Below, piece after piece: positions 28,028 to 36,510 of a DNA stretch of 45,696 bases. Below the pieces are notes generated by a model. That model was not told the origin of the DNA and did no database searches. It saw only the letters and a list, made by a program, of their open reading frames with translations. The DNA comes from Bacteroidota bacterium. GTDB taxonomy: Bacteria > Bacteroidota > Bacteroidia > B-17B0 > Aurantibacillaceae. The translations under genes were made by a program, and so were the position numbers. The first letter of the stretch is position 1. The number at the start of each line of letters is the position of its first letter. The stretch covers positions 1-45,696 of the forward strand of contig JADJFB010000034.1 of assembly GCA_016708845.1 (NCBI GenBank). The letters run 5' to 3'.

Positions 28028-28703
28028 ATGAAAATTCTATTAATAGAAGATGAGCCTGAATTGAGGAAATCAATAAAACACTTCTTAACAAGAAGGTTAT
28101 ATTGTTGAGTCGGCTAATGATTTTATTAAAGCAATCGAAAAAATTGAAGTTTACGATTATGACTGTATTTTGGTAGATATTACTTTACCAAATGGAAATG
28201 GGTTAGAAATTATTAAACAACTAAAACAAAATTTTTCTAAAGCAGGAATAATCATAATATCTGCTAAAAACTCATTAGATGATAAAATTACTGGGCTTGA
28301 TTTAGGAGCAGATGATTATTTAGCAAAACCTTTCGATTTAGCAGAACTCAATTCTCGTATTAAAGCGCTTATTCGCAGGAGAAATTTTGAAGGCAATAAA
28401 ACTATCGTAGTTAATGAAATCAGCATTCTTCCAGAACAAAGAATAGTAAAAGTAAATAATGAAGAAGTAATATTAACCGCTAAAGAATACGCTTTGTTAT
28501 TATTTTTTATAAGTAATAAAAACAGAGTGCTTTCTAAAAATACTATTGCAGAGCATTTATGGGGCGATGATAGCGATCAAATGGATAGCCACGATTTTAT
28601 TTATGTGCATTTGCGAAATCTCAGAAAAAAATTAGTAGAAAAAGGCTGTAACGATTATGTACAAACAATATATGGTATAGGTTATAATTTTAAAATTAAT
28701 TAA
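28028..28703 (+). CDS. OmpR-family response regulator (frameshifted)
   Basis: About 225 residues, with one break near 28085 in a run of A and T bases. The receiver domain has ILLIEDEPELR (acidic pair), DCILVDITLPNGNGLEI (phosphoacceptor D near residue 51), IIISAK (conserved S/T) and DDYLAKPFDLAEL (conserved K). The winged-helix output domain has EVILTAKEYALLLFFI, RVLSKNTIAEHLWGDD, FIYVHLRNLRKKL and the end IYGIGYNF. It would bind DNA as a dimer once phosphorylated by the kinase that starts at the very next base. The direct repeat CTTTAG-N5-CTTTAG just upstream suggests autoregulation. Confidence 0.88.
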
Positions 28704-29975
28704 ATGAAACTGATTAGTAAAACACTTTTGAATTTTCTATTAATTAGCTTGCCATTACTAATAATAGCTGGCTTTTTTTCATATTACCTTATTAAATCCG
28801 AATTAAGAGACGGTACAGAAGAAGAACTATCTAAAGAGAAAGTATACGCTGAAAAACTAATTCAGACTTTTAAAAACCCTCAAACGGTTTACTTAACACT
28901 AGATAGTTTATCTTCAATTCAGCCATTTAAAGGTATTTCCTTTAAGTCATCATATACCGATACGCTTATATTTGATATTACTGAAAATGAAAATGTCGGT
29001 TATCGTAAACTAAAAAGTTATTATAGTTTTAATGGAAATGAATATCAAATCATATTATTAAAAACTACCATGCAAGAAGATGAATTGTTGGAAGGTATCT
29101 TTTCAGCATTTACTATTATTAGTCTGTTTTTAATGATAGCTTTTTTTATTGTAAACTGGCTAGTATCAAAAGCTTTATGGAAACCGTTTTATAATACGCT
29201 ATCTAAACTAAATACGTATGATATTAAAAATCACGAACAACAACAATTTTTAAAAACAAACACATTGGAGTTTCAACAACTAAATACAGCATTAACAAAA
29301 ATGACTGACAAAATTCATATAGACTATTTACAACAAAAAGAATTTACTGAAAATGCTTCTCACAAAATGCAAACCCCATTAGCTGTTATTAAAACCAATC
29401 TAACACAATTAATGCAATCAACTACCCTATCGGAAAGCGATATGAATAACTTGCAAACTATTGAAAATACTACAAAAAAAATGGCTTCACTTAATAAAGC
29501 ATTAATACTTTTATCTAAAATAGAAAACAATCAATTTAAAGAAAACGAATTAATATCAGTAAATAAAATAATTAATAAAGTAATAAATAATTTTGCAGAC
29601 TTAATTGAAGTCAAAAACATAAAATTAAACCTAAATTTAAAAGACGATTTACAATTAACTATTAATCCAACATTAACAGAGATTCTATTATCAAATTTAG
29701 TTCAAAATGCTATTAGACATAATGTAAATGGAGGAATAATAAATATTGATTTAATGCAAAATAAATTAATTATTTCTAATAGTAGCGAAGCGCTAACTAT
29801 TAATTCAAATGAATTATTTACACGCTTCAAAAAAAATGACGCTTCAAAAGACTCACTAGGTCTTGGTTTAGCTATTGTAAAAAGCATTTGTAATATATAC
29901 CAATTAAATATAGACTATTCATATTCTAATCAATTACATACTTTCACTTTAAATTCCACTAAAGATTTGCTTTAG
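28704..29975 (+). CDS. Sensor histidine kinase with atypical H-box
   Basis: 423 residues, intact. Two membrane spans (about 8-28 and 133-155) flank a periplasmic sensor of about 105 residues. The H-box is FTENASHKMQTPLAVIKTNL (histidine near residue 220). Lysine follows the phosphoacceptor histidine where E or D is nearly universal (family form SHEMQTPLA). The N-box LLSNLVQNAIRHN and the G2 box SLGLGLAIVKSIC are present, while the G1 region (KLIISNSSEAL) is weak, as in many QseC/PmrB-like Bacteroidota kinases. It begins one base after the regulator's stop. Its last codons overlap the candidate operator for the downstream receptor gene. Base composition is more A/T-rich than genes in 12-26 kb. 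Confidence 0.86.
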   Translation: MKLISKTLLNFLLISLPLLIIAGFFSYYLIKSELRDGTEEELSKEKVYAEKLIQTFKNPQTVYLTLDSLSSIQPFKGISFKSSYTDTLIFDITENENVGYRKLKSYYSFNGNEYQIILLKTTMQEDELLEGIFSAFTIISLFLMIAFFIVNWLVSKALWKPFYNTLSKLNTYDIKNHEQQQFLKTNTLEFQQLNTALTKMTDKIHIDYLQQKEFTENASHKMQTPLAVIKTNLTQLMQSTTLSESDMNNLQTIENTTKKMASLNKALILLSKIENNQFKENELISVNKIINKVINNFADLIEVKNIKLNLNLKDDLQLTINPTLTEILLSNLVQNAIRHNVNGGIINIDLMQNKLIISNSSEALTINSNELFTRFKKNDASKDSLGLGLAIVKSICNIYQLNIDYSYSNQLHTFTLNSTKDLL

Positions 29976-29976
29976 A
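29959..29976 (+). promoter_or_regulatory. Candidate regulator operator upstream of the receptor gene
   Basis: CTAAAG, ATTTG, CTTTAGA: an 18-mer repeated exactly at 32415-32432. It overlaps the end of the kinase gene and ends 36 bases before the receptor's ATG. The right half matches the repeat before the regulator gene (CTTTAGAATT). Confidence 0.55.
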
Positions 29977-30012
29977 ATTCGATGCTAAGTTTACATTATA
30001 AAACTTAATACT

Positions 30013-32407
30013 ATGATTTCTAAAATTGTATACATCTCTATTTGTCTTTGCTTTTACTTAAATGGCAATTCACAAAACAACTCAGTTACTTTATCAGGGA
30101 TTGTAAAAGAACAATCCACAAACGCTCCTATGCCTTATGTTACAGTAGTTCTTAAAACTGAAAAGGATAGTGCTTTAGTTTTAGGTACAATTACAAACGA
30201 AGAAGGTAGATTTACTATTAATGCTATAAAAAAAGGAAACTATTATATTGAAACCTCTTTTATAGGATATAAAACAGTTCGTCAAAATTTATTTGTTGGT
30301 GATCTAAGTTCATTTTTAGATGCAGGAACAATTTTACTACCGGAAGATTCAAAAACATTAAGTGAGGTAGAAGTTACTGCAAAACAAGACGAGATAAATT
30401 CTAAAATGGATAAAAAAACATTTAATGTATCTGATAATGTTAGTCAAACTGGCGGTTCTGTTTTACAAACCATGCAAAATATACCAAGTATAACGGTTCA
30501 AGATGGCAAAGTACAATTAAGAGGTAGTGACAAAGTAACTGTACTAATAGATGGCAAACAAACAGCATTAACAGGCTTTGGTAACCAATCTGGTTTAGAC
30601 AATATTCCTGCCTCTGCTATCGAAAAAATTGAAATCATAAATAATCCTTCTGCAAAATATGATGCAAATGGAAACGCAGGTATCATCAACATCATTTACA
30701 AAAAAAATAAACAAGATGGTTTAAATGGCAAAGTTGGTTTATCAACTGGCTTAGGTGCTTTATGGATAAAGAAACAAAACCTACCTACAATTAGACCACA
30801 ATACCAATACACTCCAAAAATAAATCCTTCATTATCTTTAAACTATCGAAAAAATAAAGTCAATGTGTTTTTTCAAGGCGACTACTTATATACACAAACT
30901 CTAAATAAAAATGAATTTGTTACTCGAACCTACAATGACGGAACAATAATAAATCAACAAACAAAACGTAATCGTACAACAACTATAGGTACAGCAAAAA
31001 GAGTTTAGATTGGAATATAAACGAAAACAAACTTTACCATTTCAGGATTATTTAGTACGAGAAAATTTTAGATAATGGCGATCAACCGTTTTTTAATAAT
31101 GATTTAACGCAACGTAATCGATTATGGAAATTTTTAGAAGACGAATTAAAAACAACAGTAACAGCATCGGCAGGCTACGAACATAAATTTAAACAAGTAG
31201 GTCGAAAACTAAACATTGGATTTAATTATACATTTCATAGAGAAGATGAAAAATATTATTTTGAAAACATATTGCCAACATATACAGGATTAGATTCATT
31301 TAAATTGATATCAGACGAACATGTTGCCGATTTTAATTTAGATTATGTTCAACCATTAAAATATGGTAAAATAGAAACAGGATTTAAATTTAGACGTAGA
31401 GTAATACCTACGAATATGAAATTTATTGCAGGTTTAAATTCACCCTTAGACGTTAATGCAGGAGGTTGGGCAACATACGAGGAAACTATACCAGCCCTTT
31501 ACGGAAACTATATTTTTGAAAATAAAAAATTAGAAGTAGAAGCAGGTTTAAGAATTGAATACGTTGATTTACAATACAAAGTAAATCCTAATCACAATAC
31601 TTATAAAAGTGATGGATATAATTATACTCAACCGTTTCCAAATATTAGGTTAGGATATAAAATAAACGATAAAAACAAATTGTCCGTTTTTTATAACCGA
31701 CGAGTTGATAGACCTAATGAAGTTGACATACGCATATTTCCAAAATACGACGATGCTGAAATTATTAAAATTGGTAACCCTGCATTGCCCACAGTTTACA
31801 AACCTATTTGAAATAGGTTTTAAGTCAAGCTATAACAAAGGTTATTTTTATTCGGCTTTATATCACAAAATTGCAGATGCTACAATTACTCGTGTTGCAA
31901 GTACAGATAGCACCAAGTTAATTTATAGCATTATGCAAAATGCTGACAGAAGTTATAATACAGGTATTGAACTTGTTTTTTCTCAAGAGCTTGTAAAATG
32001 GTTTTCGTTTAACATAAATGTAAACGCTTATCAAAACACTATAAATCAATTTACGGTTGTAAATAAATATCCGACAACCAATATATAATGCGCCTAAGCA
32101 AGAAATTATTTCGGGTAACACGAAGTTAAATTGTATGTTTAAATTACCTAAAAGCCTAGATATGCAATTAACGGCTGTTTATTTAGCGCCTGATATTATT
32201 CCTCAGGGCCAAATAGGGCAAAGATTTTCGTTAGATTTTGGGATAAAAAAATCCATTCAAAAAAACAAAGGCGAATTATTTATTAATGCAACAGACTTAT
32301 TAAACACTATGCAAATCAAAAATATTCAAAGTAATGACTTCAAATATGTAAGTACCGATTACTATGAAACTCAAGTTATAAGAATTGGATATAATTATAA
32401 GTTCTAA
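30013..32407 (+). CDS. Outer-membrane receptor, CarboxypepD_reg-like/plug/beta-barrel (frameshifted)
   Basis: About 798 residues across breaks near 31005, 31060, 31800 and 32085. A signal peptide (MISKIVYISICLCFYLNGNSQ) is followed by a carboxypeptidase-regulatory-like domain (VTLSGIVKEQSTNAPMPYVT … GKF-like GRFTINAIKKGNYYIETSFI) and a plug domain (VLQTMQNIPSITVQDGKVQL, then VTVLIDGKQTAL and IEIINNPSAKYDANGNAGII). A barrel with aromatic strand ends continues to the final VIRIGYNYKF. This is the outer-membrane beta-barrel family related to TonB receptors. No TonB box is evident. It likely transports or senses an unknown ligand, and the adjacent two-component system and shared operator motif suggest that it is part of that regulon. 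Confidence 0.87.
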
Positions 32408-32414
32408 CTACCTT

Positions 32415-32432
32415 CTAAAGATTTGCTTTAGA
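32415..32432 (+). promoter_or_regulatory. Candidate regulator operator upstream of the PepSY-like gene
   Basis: Exact second copy of the 18-mer CTAAAGATTTGCTTTAGA, placed between the receptor stop and the ATG at 32477 (44 bases away). Confidence 0.55.
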
Positions 32433-32476
32433 TTCATGTAGTAATATTGAAATATAAATTTAAAACTCAAATAAAA

Positions 32477-32887
32477 ATGAAATCAACAATCGCAACAATC
32501 GTATTATGCTTAGGATTTACCATTGCAAATGCACAAGACATGAAAGAAGCAGAAGTTCCTGAAAATGTAAAAAAGGGATTCGCAACTAAGTACCCTAGTT
32601 CAAAAGTTGACCAATGGGAAAAAGAAGGGGCTGAATATGAAGCTGAATTTCATTTAAATAAAGTAGAATCTTCTGCTGTATTTACTGCTGATGGTACTTT
32701 TAAAGAATTAGAGCAGGAAATTAAAACGTCCGAACTTCCAAAAACTGTAACTGACTATTATACTAAAACCTTTGTGGGTTATAAGCTATCAGAAGCTGCA
32801 AAAATTACCGATGCAAACGGTAAGGTAATGTACGAAGCAGAAATGAGCAAAGGAAAAGAACACTTTGATGCTATCTTACGACAGTAA
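32477..32887 (+). CDS. PepSY-like periplasmic protein
   Basis: 136 residues from ATG 32477. A signal peptide (MKSTIATIVLCLGFTIANAQ) precedes two repeats of a PepSY-like unit: VKKGFATKYPSSKVDQWEKE then YEAEFHLNKVESSAVFTADG, and YTKTFVGYKLSEAAKITDAN then VMYEAEMSKGKEHFDAIL. This is the DUF2874/BLIP-like fold common in Bacteroidota, often found beside two-component systems and outer-membrane barrels. It probably acts in the periplasm, perhaps as a modulator of the sensor kinase or the receptor. The operator-like 18-mer upstream and a terminator downstream suggest its own transcript. Confidence 0.83.
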   Translation: MKSTIATIVLCLGFTIANAQDMKEAEVPENVKKGFATKYPSSKVDQWEKEGAEYEAEFHLNKVESSAVFTADGTFKELEQEIKTSELPKTVTDYYTKTFVGYKLSEAAKITDANGKVMYEAEMSKGKEHFDAILRQ

Positions 32888-32970
32888 CGGCAGCTTTATA
32901 AAAAAATCAACACCATCTTTAGAGGAAGAAGGAAAAGATTAATTTAAAAACAACCACTTATTTGACAAAT

Positions 32971-32998
32971 TAAGCCACTTACAAGTGGCTTTTTTTGT
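32971..32998 (+). terminator. Intrinsic terminator after the PepSY-like gene
   Basis: AGCCACT pairs with AGTGGCT around a short loop (32973-32990), followed by seven T residues. It lies about 85 bases after the stop codon. Confidence 0.85.
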
Positions 32999-33063
32999 TT
33001 TAACAAACTTTAGAATCTGTTTGTACGCTTAGTACAATACTTCGTTATATATCCTAAATTAAA

Positions 33064-33100
33064 AAAGGAGGATAACATGCCACCAAAAATAAAAAGATAG
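33064..33100 (+). other. Canonical Shine-Dalgarno and very short frame
   Basis: AAAGGAGG (33064-33071) stands five bases before ATG CCA CCA AAA ATA AAA AGA TAG. Strong SD sequences are rare in Bacteroidota. A one-base indel would extend the peptide in the IDYPNSLLPCSLS frame to about 33137. It could be a leader peptide for the gene at 33189, or the remnant of a small gene. Confidence 0.35.
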
Positions 33101-33188
33101 ATTACCCAAACTCTCTTCTTCCTTGTTCGCTTTCTTAAAGTAAAGCAGAACACTGATAAAATAAATAATCATTTAATATTTAAAAATC

Positions 33189-33945
33189 ATGTCAACTTAT
33201 ATAGAAAGCGGTCACGCAAAAACACTGCTAATTTCGATCACTTAATTGCTTTATTGTTAACGTATGGTACAAACTATACACCATCAAGTCCAAGTTTAGC
33301 AATTACTAATTTACAAACCGTTCTTACTAATGCACAAACAGCATTAACCACCGTTAAAATGAATATAACGGTTGGAAAATGCAAACCAATGGCAGAGAGA
33401 TTGCTTTTGACCCCTTAAAAGGTTTATCAACTCGTTTATTAAATACATTAGTAGCAGTTGGCGCAAACGAGCAAACCATAAAGGATTATAAAACACTTAA
33501 TGCTAAAGTGCAAGGCTCTAAATTAACTAAAGCAGATTCTGGAATTGTAGCTTGACCCAAATGAAGATGCCGCAAAACAAAACAACTTTACCAGTAAAGA
33601 AAATAGTTTCGGTATCTCAACAAAGTTTCGATAACCTTTATTGAACACTGTGATAAGATTATCAAATTATTAGCTTCGGTTCCTGCTTATAACCCAACAG
33701 AAACAGCGTTAAAGGTTGTAACATTACAAACAACGTTAGCCAACTTAAAAACTGTAAATACTGCTGCTTATACAAGTTATGCTAAAGTCAGTAACGCAAG
33801 AATTGCCCGAAATAAAATCCTTTACGAAAACCCTGATGCGTTAATCGTATTAGCAAAAGCAGTAAAGGCTTACATTAAGGGCAAATTCGGAGCAAGTAGC
33901 CCTGAATACGGGACAAGTAAGTTCAATAAAGTTTACAAAGGTTAA
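33189..33945 (+). CDS. Uncharacterised helical protein with internal duplication (frameshifted)
   Basis: About 250 residues from ATG 33189 (MSTYIESGHAK), broken near 33230, 33360, 33555 and 33620. The restored protein has two similar halves: YTPSSPSLAITNLQTVLTNA in the first, YNPTETALKVVTLQTTLANL in the second, each followed by Ala/Thr-rich helix. The family is familiar to me as a Bacteroidota hypothetical that typically begins MATYIE-GHAKNVANF, with no assigned function. No signal peptide is seen, so it is probably cytoplasmic. A terminator (33978) and a 21-bp minisatellite follow. CTTTAGAATC at 33008 upstream is a lone half of the operator motif. Confidence 0.6.
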
Positions 33946-33977
33946 AACTGGCAAATAACCTTTAGGATTTTAAAAGT

Positions 33978-34005
33978 AAGGGAGTCAAAATTTGACTCCC
34001 TTTTT
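33978..34005 (+). terminator. Intrinsic terminator
   Basis: An 11-bp stem (AAGGGAGTCAA with TTGACTCCCTT) with a three-base loop, followed by five T residues (the first two also close the stem), about 33 bases after the stop of the preceding gene. Confidence 0.9.
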
Positions 34006-34022
34006 ATTTGCCAATAAATAAT

Positions 34023-34274
34023 CCGCTCGTTTTATAAAACTCGTTTCCCTAAAAGTAATTCTTACCGCTTACAAAATAGTGGAAGCCGCTTACCTTTCAG
34101 AACTCACAGATGCAAAAGTAAATTGAACCGCTTAGACAATAGAACTCGCCGCTCTCAAAATAGTTCTTGCCGCTTTAAAGACAAATGACGTAGGTGTAAC
34201 CATAGAACTAACCGCTTAGAAAATAAAAGAAGTCGCTTACCTTTCATATCTCACCGCTTTACAACTAAATGTAT
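34023..34274. repeat. Degenerate 21-bp tandem repeat (12 units)
   Basis: The motif CCGCT recurs in strict 21-base register at 34023, 34065, 34086, 34128, 34149, 34170, 34212, (34233 as TCGCT) and 34254, with diverged units at 34044, 34107 and 34191. A consensus unit is about CCGCTTAcaaaatagaactcg. Units 34086 and 34233 are nearly identical and seven units apart, hinting at a higher-order repeat. The length is a multiple of three (a heptad if translated), but in-frame TAG codons occur in several units. No frame is open through the array. Confidence 0.8.
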
Positions 34275-34367
34275 ATCGACCTAACCGCATAGACCACTAA
34301 ACCGCCACAATTTGTAGACCCGCGGTACATAGAACTAAGTGTGATGAATCAGGATAAGCTATCGCAC

Positions 34368-34439
34368 ATTTTGCAAGCACATTTGGTCGCTTATTTCAAA
34401 GGCAATAATTTTAGTTTGCGCCAAATAAGTTTGCAAAAT
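34368..34439. repeat. Bulged hairpin, right copy
   Basis: ATTTTGCAA (34368-34376) pairs with TTGCAAAAT (34431-34439). A 4x4 internal loop follows, then ATTTGG (34381-34386) pairs with CCAAAT (34421-34426), then one unpaired T (34387), then CGC pairs with GCG. The GCACATTTGG…CCAAATAAG core is shared with the hairpin at 27787-27843. Confidence 0.65.
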
Positions 34440-34604
34440 TTCCTCCCCGCCTCGTGAGTGTTATTAGAACAAGCAATTTTCTAAATTGCCTCCCTATCGC
34501 ACAGTAAAAACTAAAAACTGTGTTCCAAACAAACATCCGGCAACCAACTAACCGCATAGACACATAACCGCTTAGTCCGGCGGACACGTACGGTAAACCA
34601 AATA

Positions 34605-34803
34605 GGGCGCACTTTTAAACATAACAGCACCTTTTGCGTCAGCGGCGGACGTATGTTTTTGCTTTACACGGTTTGCTACGCAGAAAGTTGTACTTCACGT
34701 AAGCAAAAAGAGCACAGTATTTCAGCAACTACGTAAACATTGTGCGTTTAGAAAGCAGAGTGTTTCAAAGCCCGCCGAACGCAAAGCTCCAAAACGTTAT
34801 GCC
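34605..34803 (+). other. attC-like site B (end of the 7.2-kb cassette-like unit)
   Basis: GGGCGCA…AACATAAC (34605-34625) mirrors the unit's own beginning GTTATGTTCAATGCGCCC at 27594-27611, except for three mismatched bases and a three-base insertion. The right end is AGCTCCAAAACG/TTATGCC (34785-34803). Inner arms are clear: TTTGCGT…CGGCGG (34633-34648) against CCGCCG-A-ACGCAAA (34772-34785), with two unpaired bases on the left strand. This matches attC geometry (outer R boxes, inner arms with bulged bases) better than any terminator. Confidence 0.6.
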
Positions 34804-34830
34804 GCATTATAAAATAGACACCAGACCATT

Positions 34831-35370
34831 ATGAGCAAAAATTAAAACTCATATTAATAGGTATCACTTTTATTCCTGACTAAAGTTCTATTTGGTTCTA
34901 TTTTCAAGGATATAAAGAAAGTAGTTTAGTTAGTTACCTTCTTATATTATAACTTTTTAGGTTGGATAATTCTTTTGTTTGCAATTGTCGGACAAATTCT
35001 TTTAAAAACAAAGTAAAATATAGTTCAATAGCAAAATGGTTTTCACAAACCATTTTAAGGTCAACTATTTATATTTTGTTTGGAGGTATTTTTAGCTAAC
35101 TTATTATTCATTGACAAATTAGCTGACTATAGAGTTAATGCAATTCTACTTACGACCCAACAAAAAATACGACAGCTAAGGTGACAGAACTTGAAAGTCG
35201 CAATTTCGAAGCGGACCACAACCATATGCAATTATTAGCATTATACTGATAAGGAATCGTCTGAACTCTTTATACAATAAAACTATCAATATTCTGTCGG
35301 ACAAATTTATAATATAAAGTACTCGGTTAAATATCCTGAAATGTTTGCGTTTGTTGGACAAGTAGAATAA
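34831..35370 (+). CDS. Uncharacterised membrane protein, broken (cassette unit C)
   Basis: Reading across about six frame breaks gives about 180 residues. It begins at ATG 34831 with a hydrophobic KLKLILIGITFIP segment, then LGWIILLFAIVGQILL, then STIYILFGGIFLANLLFIDK as further spans. A soluble tail contains TAKVTELESRNFEADHNHMQ and YSVGQIYNIKYSVKYPEMFA, ending FVGQVE with TAA at 35368-35370. It may equally be two small genes. It is the only coding content between the boundaries at 34796 and 35374-35389. No family is recognised. Either the consensus is poor here or the gene is decaying. Confidence 0.4.
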
Positions 35371-35373
35371 TAA

Positions 35374-35557
35374 ATAACGACGGCATAACACCAACCTTAC
35401 CAAAATGTATTGACATCAAAGCATTTGATCAAATGTGCGCTTCGCGAAAGACAATCATTTTGCATTGCAAATGCTTAGAAACATTCTATCTTTGTTATTA
35501 GTATTCGGTTGACAGATGCCTTGAACCGCACTTCTGGTAGCTCGAAAACGTTATAGG
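35374..35557 (+). other. attC-like site C (end of cassette-like unit C)
   Basis: ATAACGACGGCATAAC (35374-35389) mirrors the unit's beginning GTTATGCCGC at 34796, with nine perfect terminal matches and weaker agreement beyond. The right end is AGCTCGAAAACG/TTATAGG (35540-35557). Inner complementary parts include AAGCATTTG (35418-35426) with CAAATGCTT (35468-35476). The last 125 bases align with site A (27465-27600), including TATCTTTGTTATTA and ATTCGGTTGACA. Confidence 0.6.
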
Positions 35558-35574
35558 TAATTTGTAAGAGAAAC

Positions 35575-36510
35575 ATGAAATTAATCATAATAGGAAATGG
35601 CTTCGATCTTCACTGCATGGTTTAGGAAACTTCATTTTCAAAATTTAGGATCACTTAATCAATTCTCCTCAACAGAAAGGACAATCAACTTTATGAGGAT
35701 ATTGATAGCATAATCTTAAATGAGAATGTAAATAGTAATTTACTTTGGAATGATTATGAAAGATTAATGGGGCAGCATTTTCACAATGGAATTAATGTTT
35801 CGAGAGGCGAATTACAATTTTATAGGCTTACAGAATTATTTGCGGAAAGATTTTATCAGTATTTGCTAGAAGAAAGTAAAAAAAAGATCGACTTAATTAA
35901 CCCTGCTATACAAAAAGAAATTGAAAATGCCGATTGTATATTAACTTTTAACTATACTCAAACATATAATATTTACGTTAATAATAACGCTAACATTGAT
36001 ATATTCCATTTACATGGACAACTCAATCAAAATAATTTACCTATAATTGGTTATTACTATCGAAACGCAACAATTAAACAAAGTCAAGATTATTTGGAAA
36101 AATATAGTGGGTTTGGGTTTCATAAACCAGCATTAGCAATGAAACAAAATGAAATTGATTTTGAGAGTCAAAACAATTAATTTCACGAAAAAATACAAAA
36201 AATAGTTTTTCCTGAAATAGTATCAATTGATACTCATGGGGAGAGTGATTCTCATTTTTTTCAATACTTGATACAATCTCTACTATCTAAAAGTGAAAAT
36301 TAGTATGTGCCTAAAAGTGGCATTAATGCCATTCCCATAATTAATTTTAGAATATTTAAATATGATGAAAATGAATACGATAGGACCATTGGAAATATCA
36401 AATCTAAATTATCTGGTCAATTCAAAAGAAACTCTACTATTGATGTAACAGGCACGGGTTTTACTCCAGAAAAAAAGGATATAATCACATTTAATCCTTT
36501 AGATTATTAA
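35575..36510 (+). CDS. AbiH-like abortive-infection protein (frameshifted, cassette unit D)
   Basis: About 310 residues across breaks near 35620, 35660, 36178 and 36302. The N-terminus MKLIIIGNGFDLH is the defining AbiH motif (normally followed by H-G-L). Further family features are a LLWNDYERLMG segment, CILTFNYTQTYNIY, IFHLHGQLNQNNLPIIGYYY and, near the C-terminus, VSIDTHGESDSHFFQYLI, with FRIFKYDENEYDRTI following. AbiH was described in Lactococcus as a phage-abortive system, and its biochemistry is not settled. It is the sole gene between boundaries at 35550 and 36510-36525, so it would be a defence gene carried as a single-gene cassette. Whether the frame breaks are real is open. Confidence 0.75.

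Noticed and set aside
34023..34274. CRISPR array
   Set aside because: The 21-bp units are contiguous with no unique spacers of 25-40 bp, units are degenerate, and no cas genes are in the window.
35176..35403. Minus-strand 75-codon frame in cassette unit C
   Set aside because: Runs antisense to the broken membrane protein and into the attC-like arm; the plus-strand reading restores a coherent protein with a proper stop.
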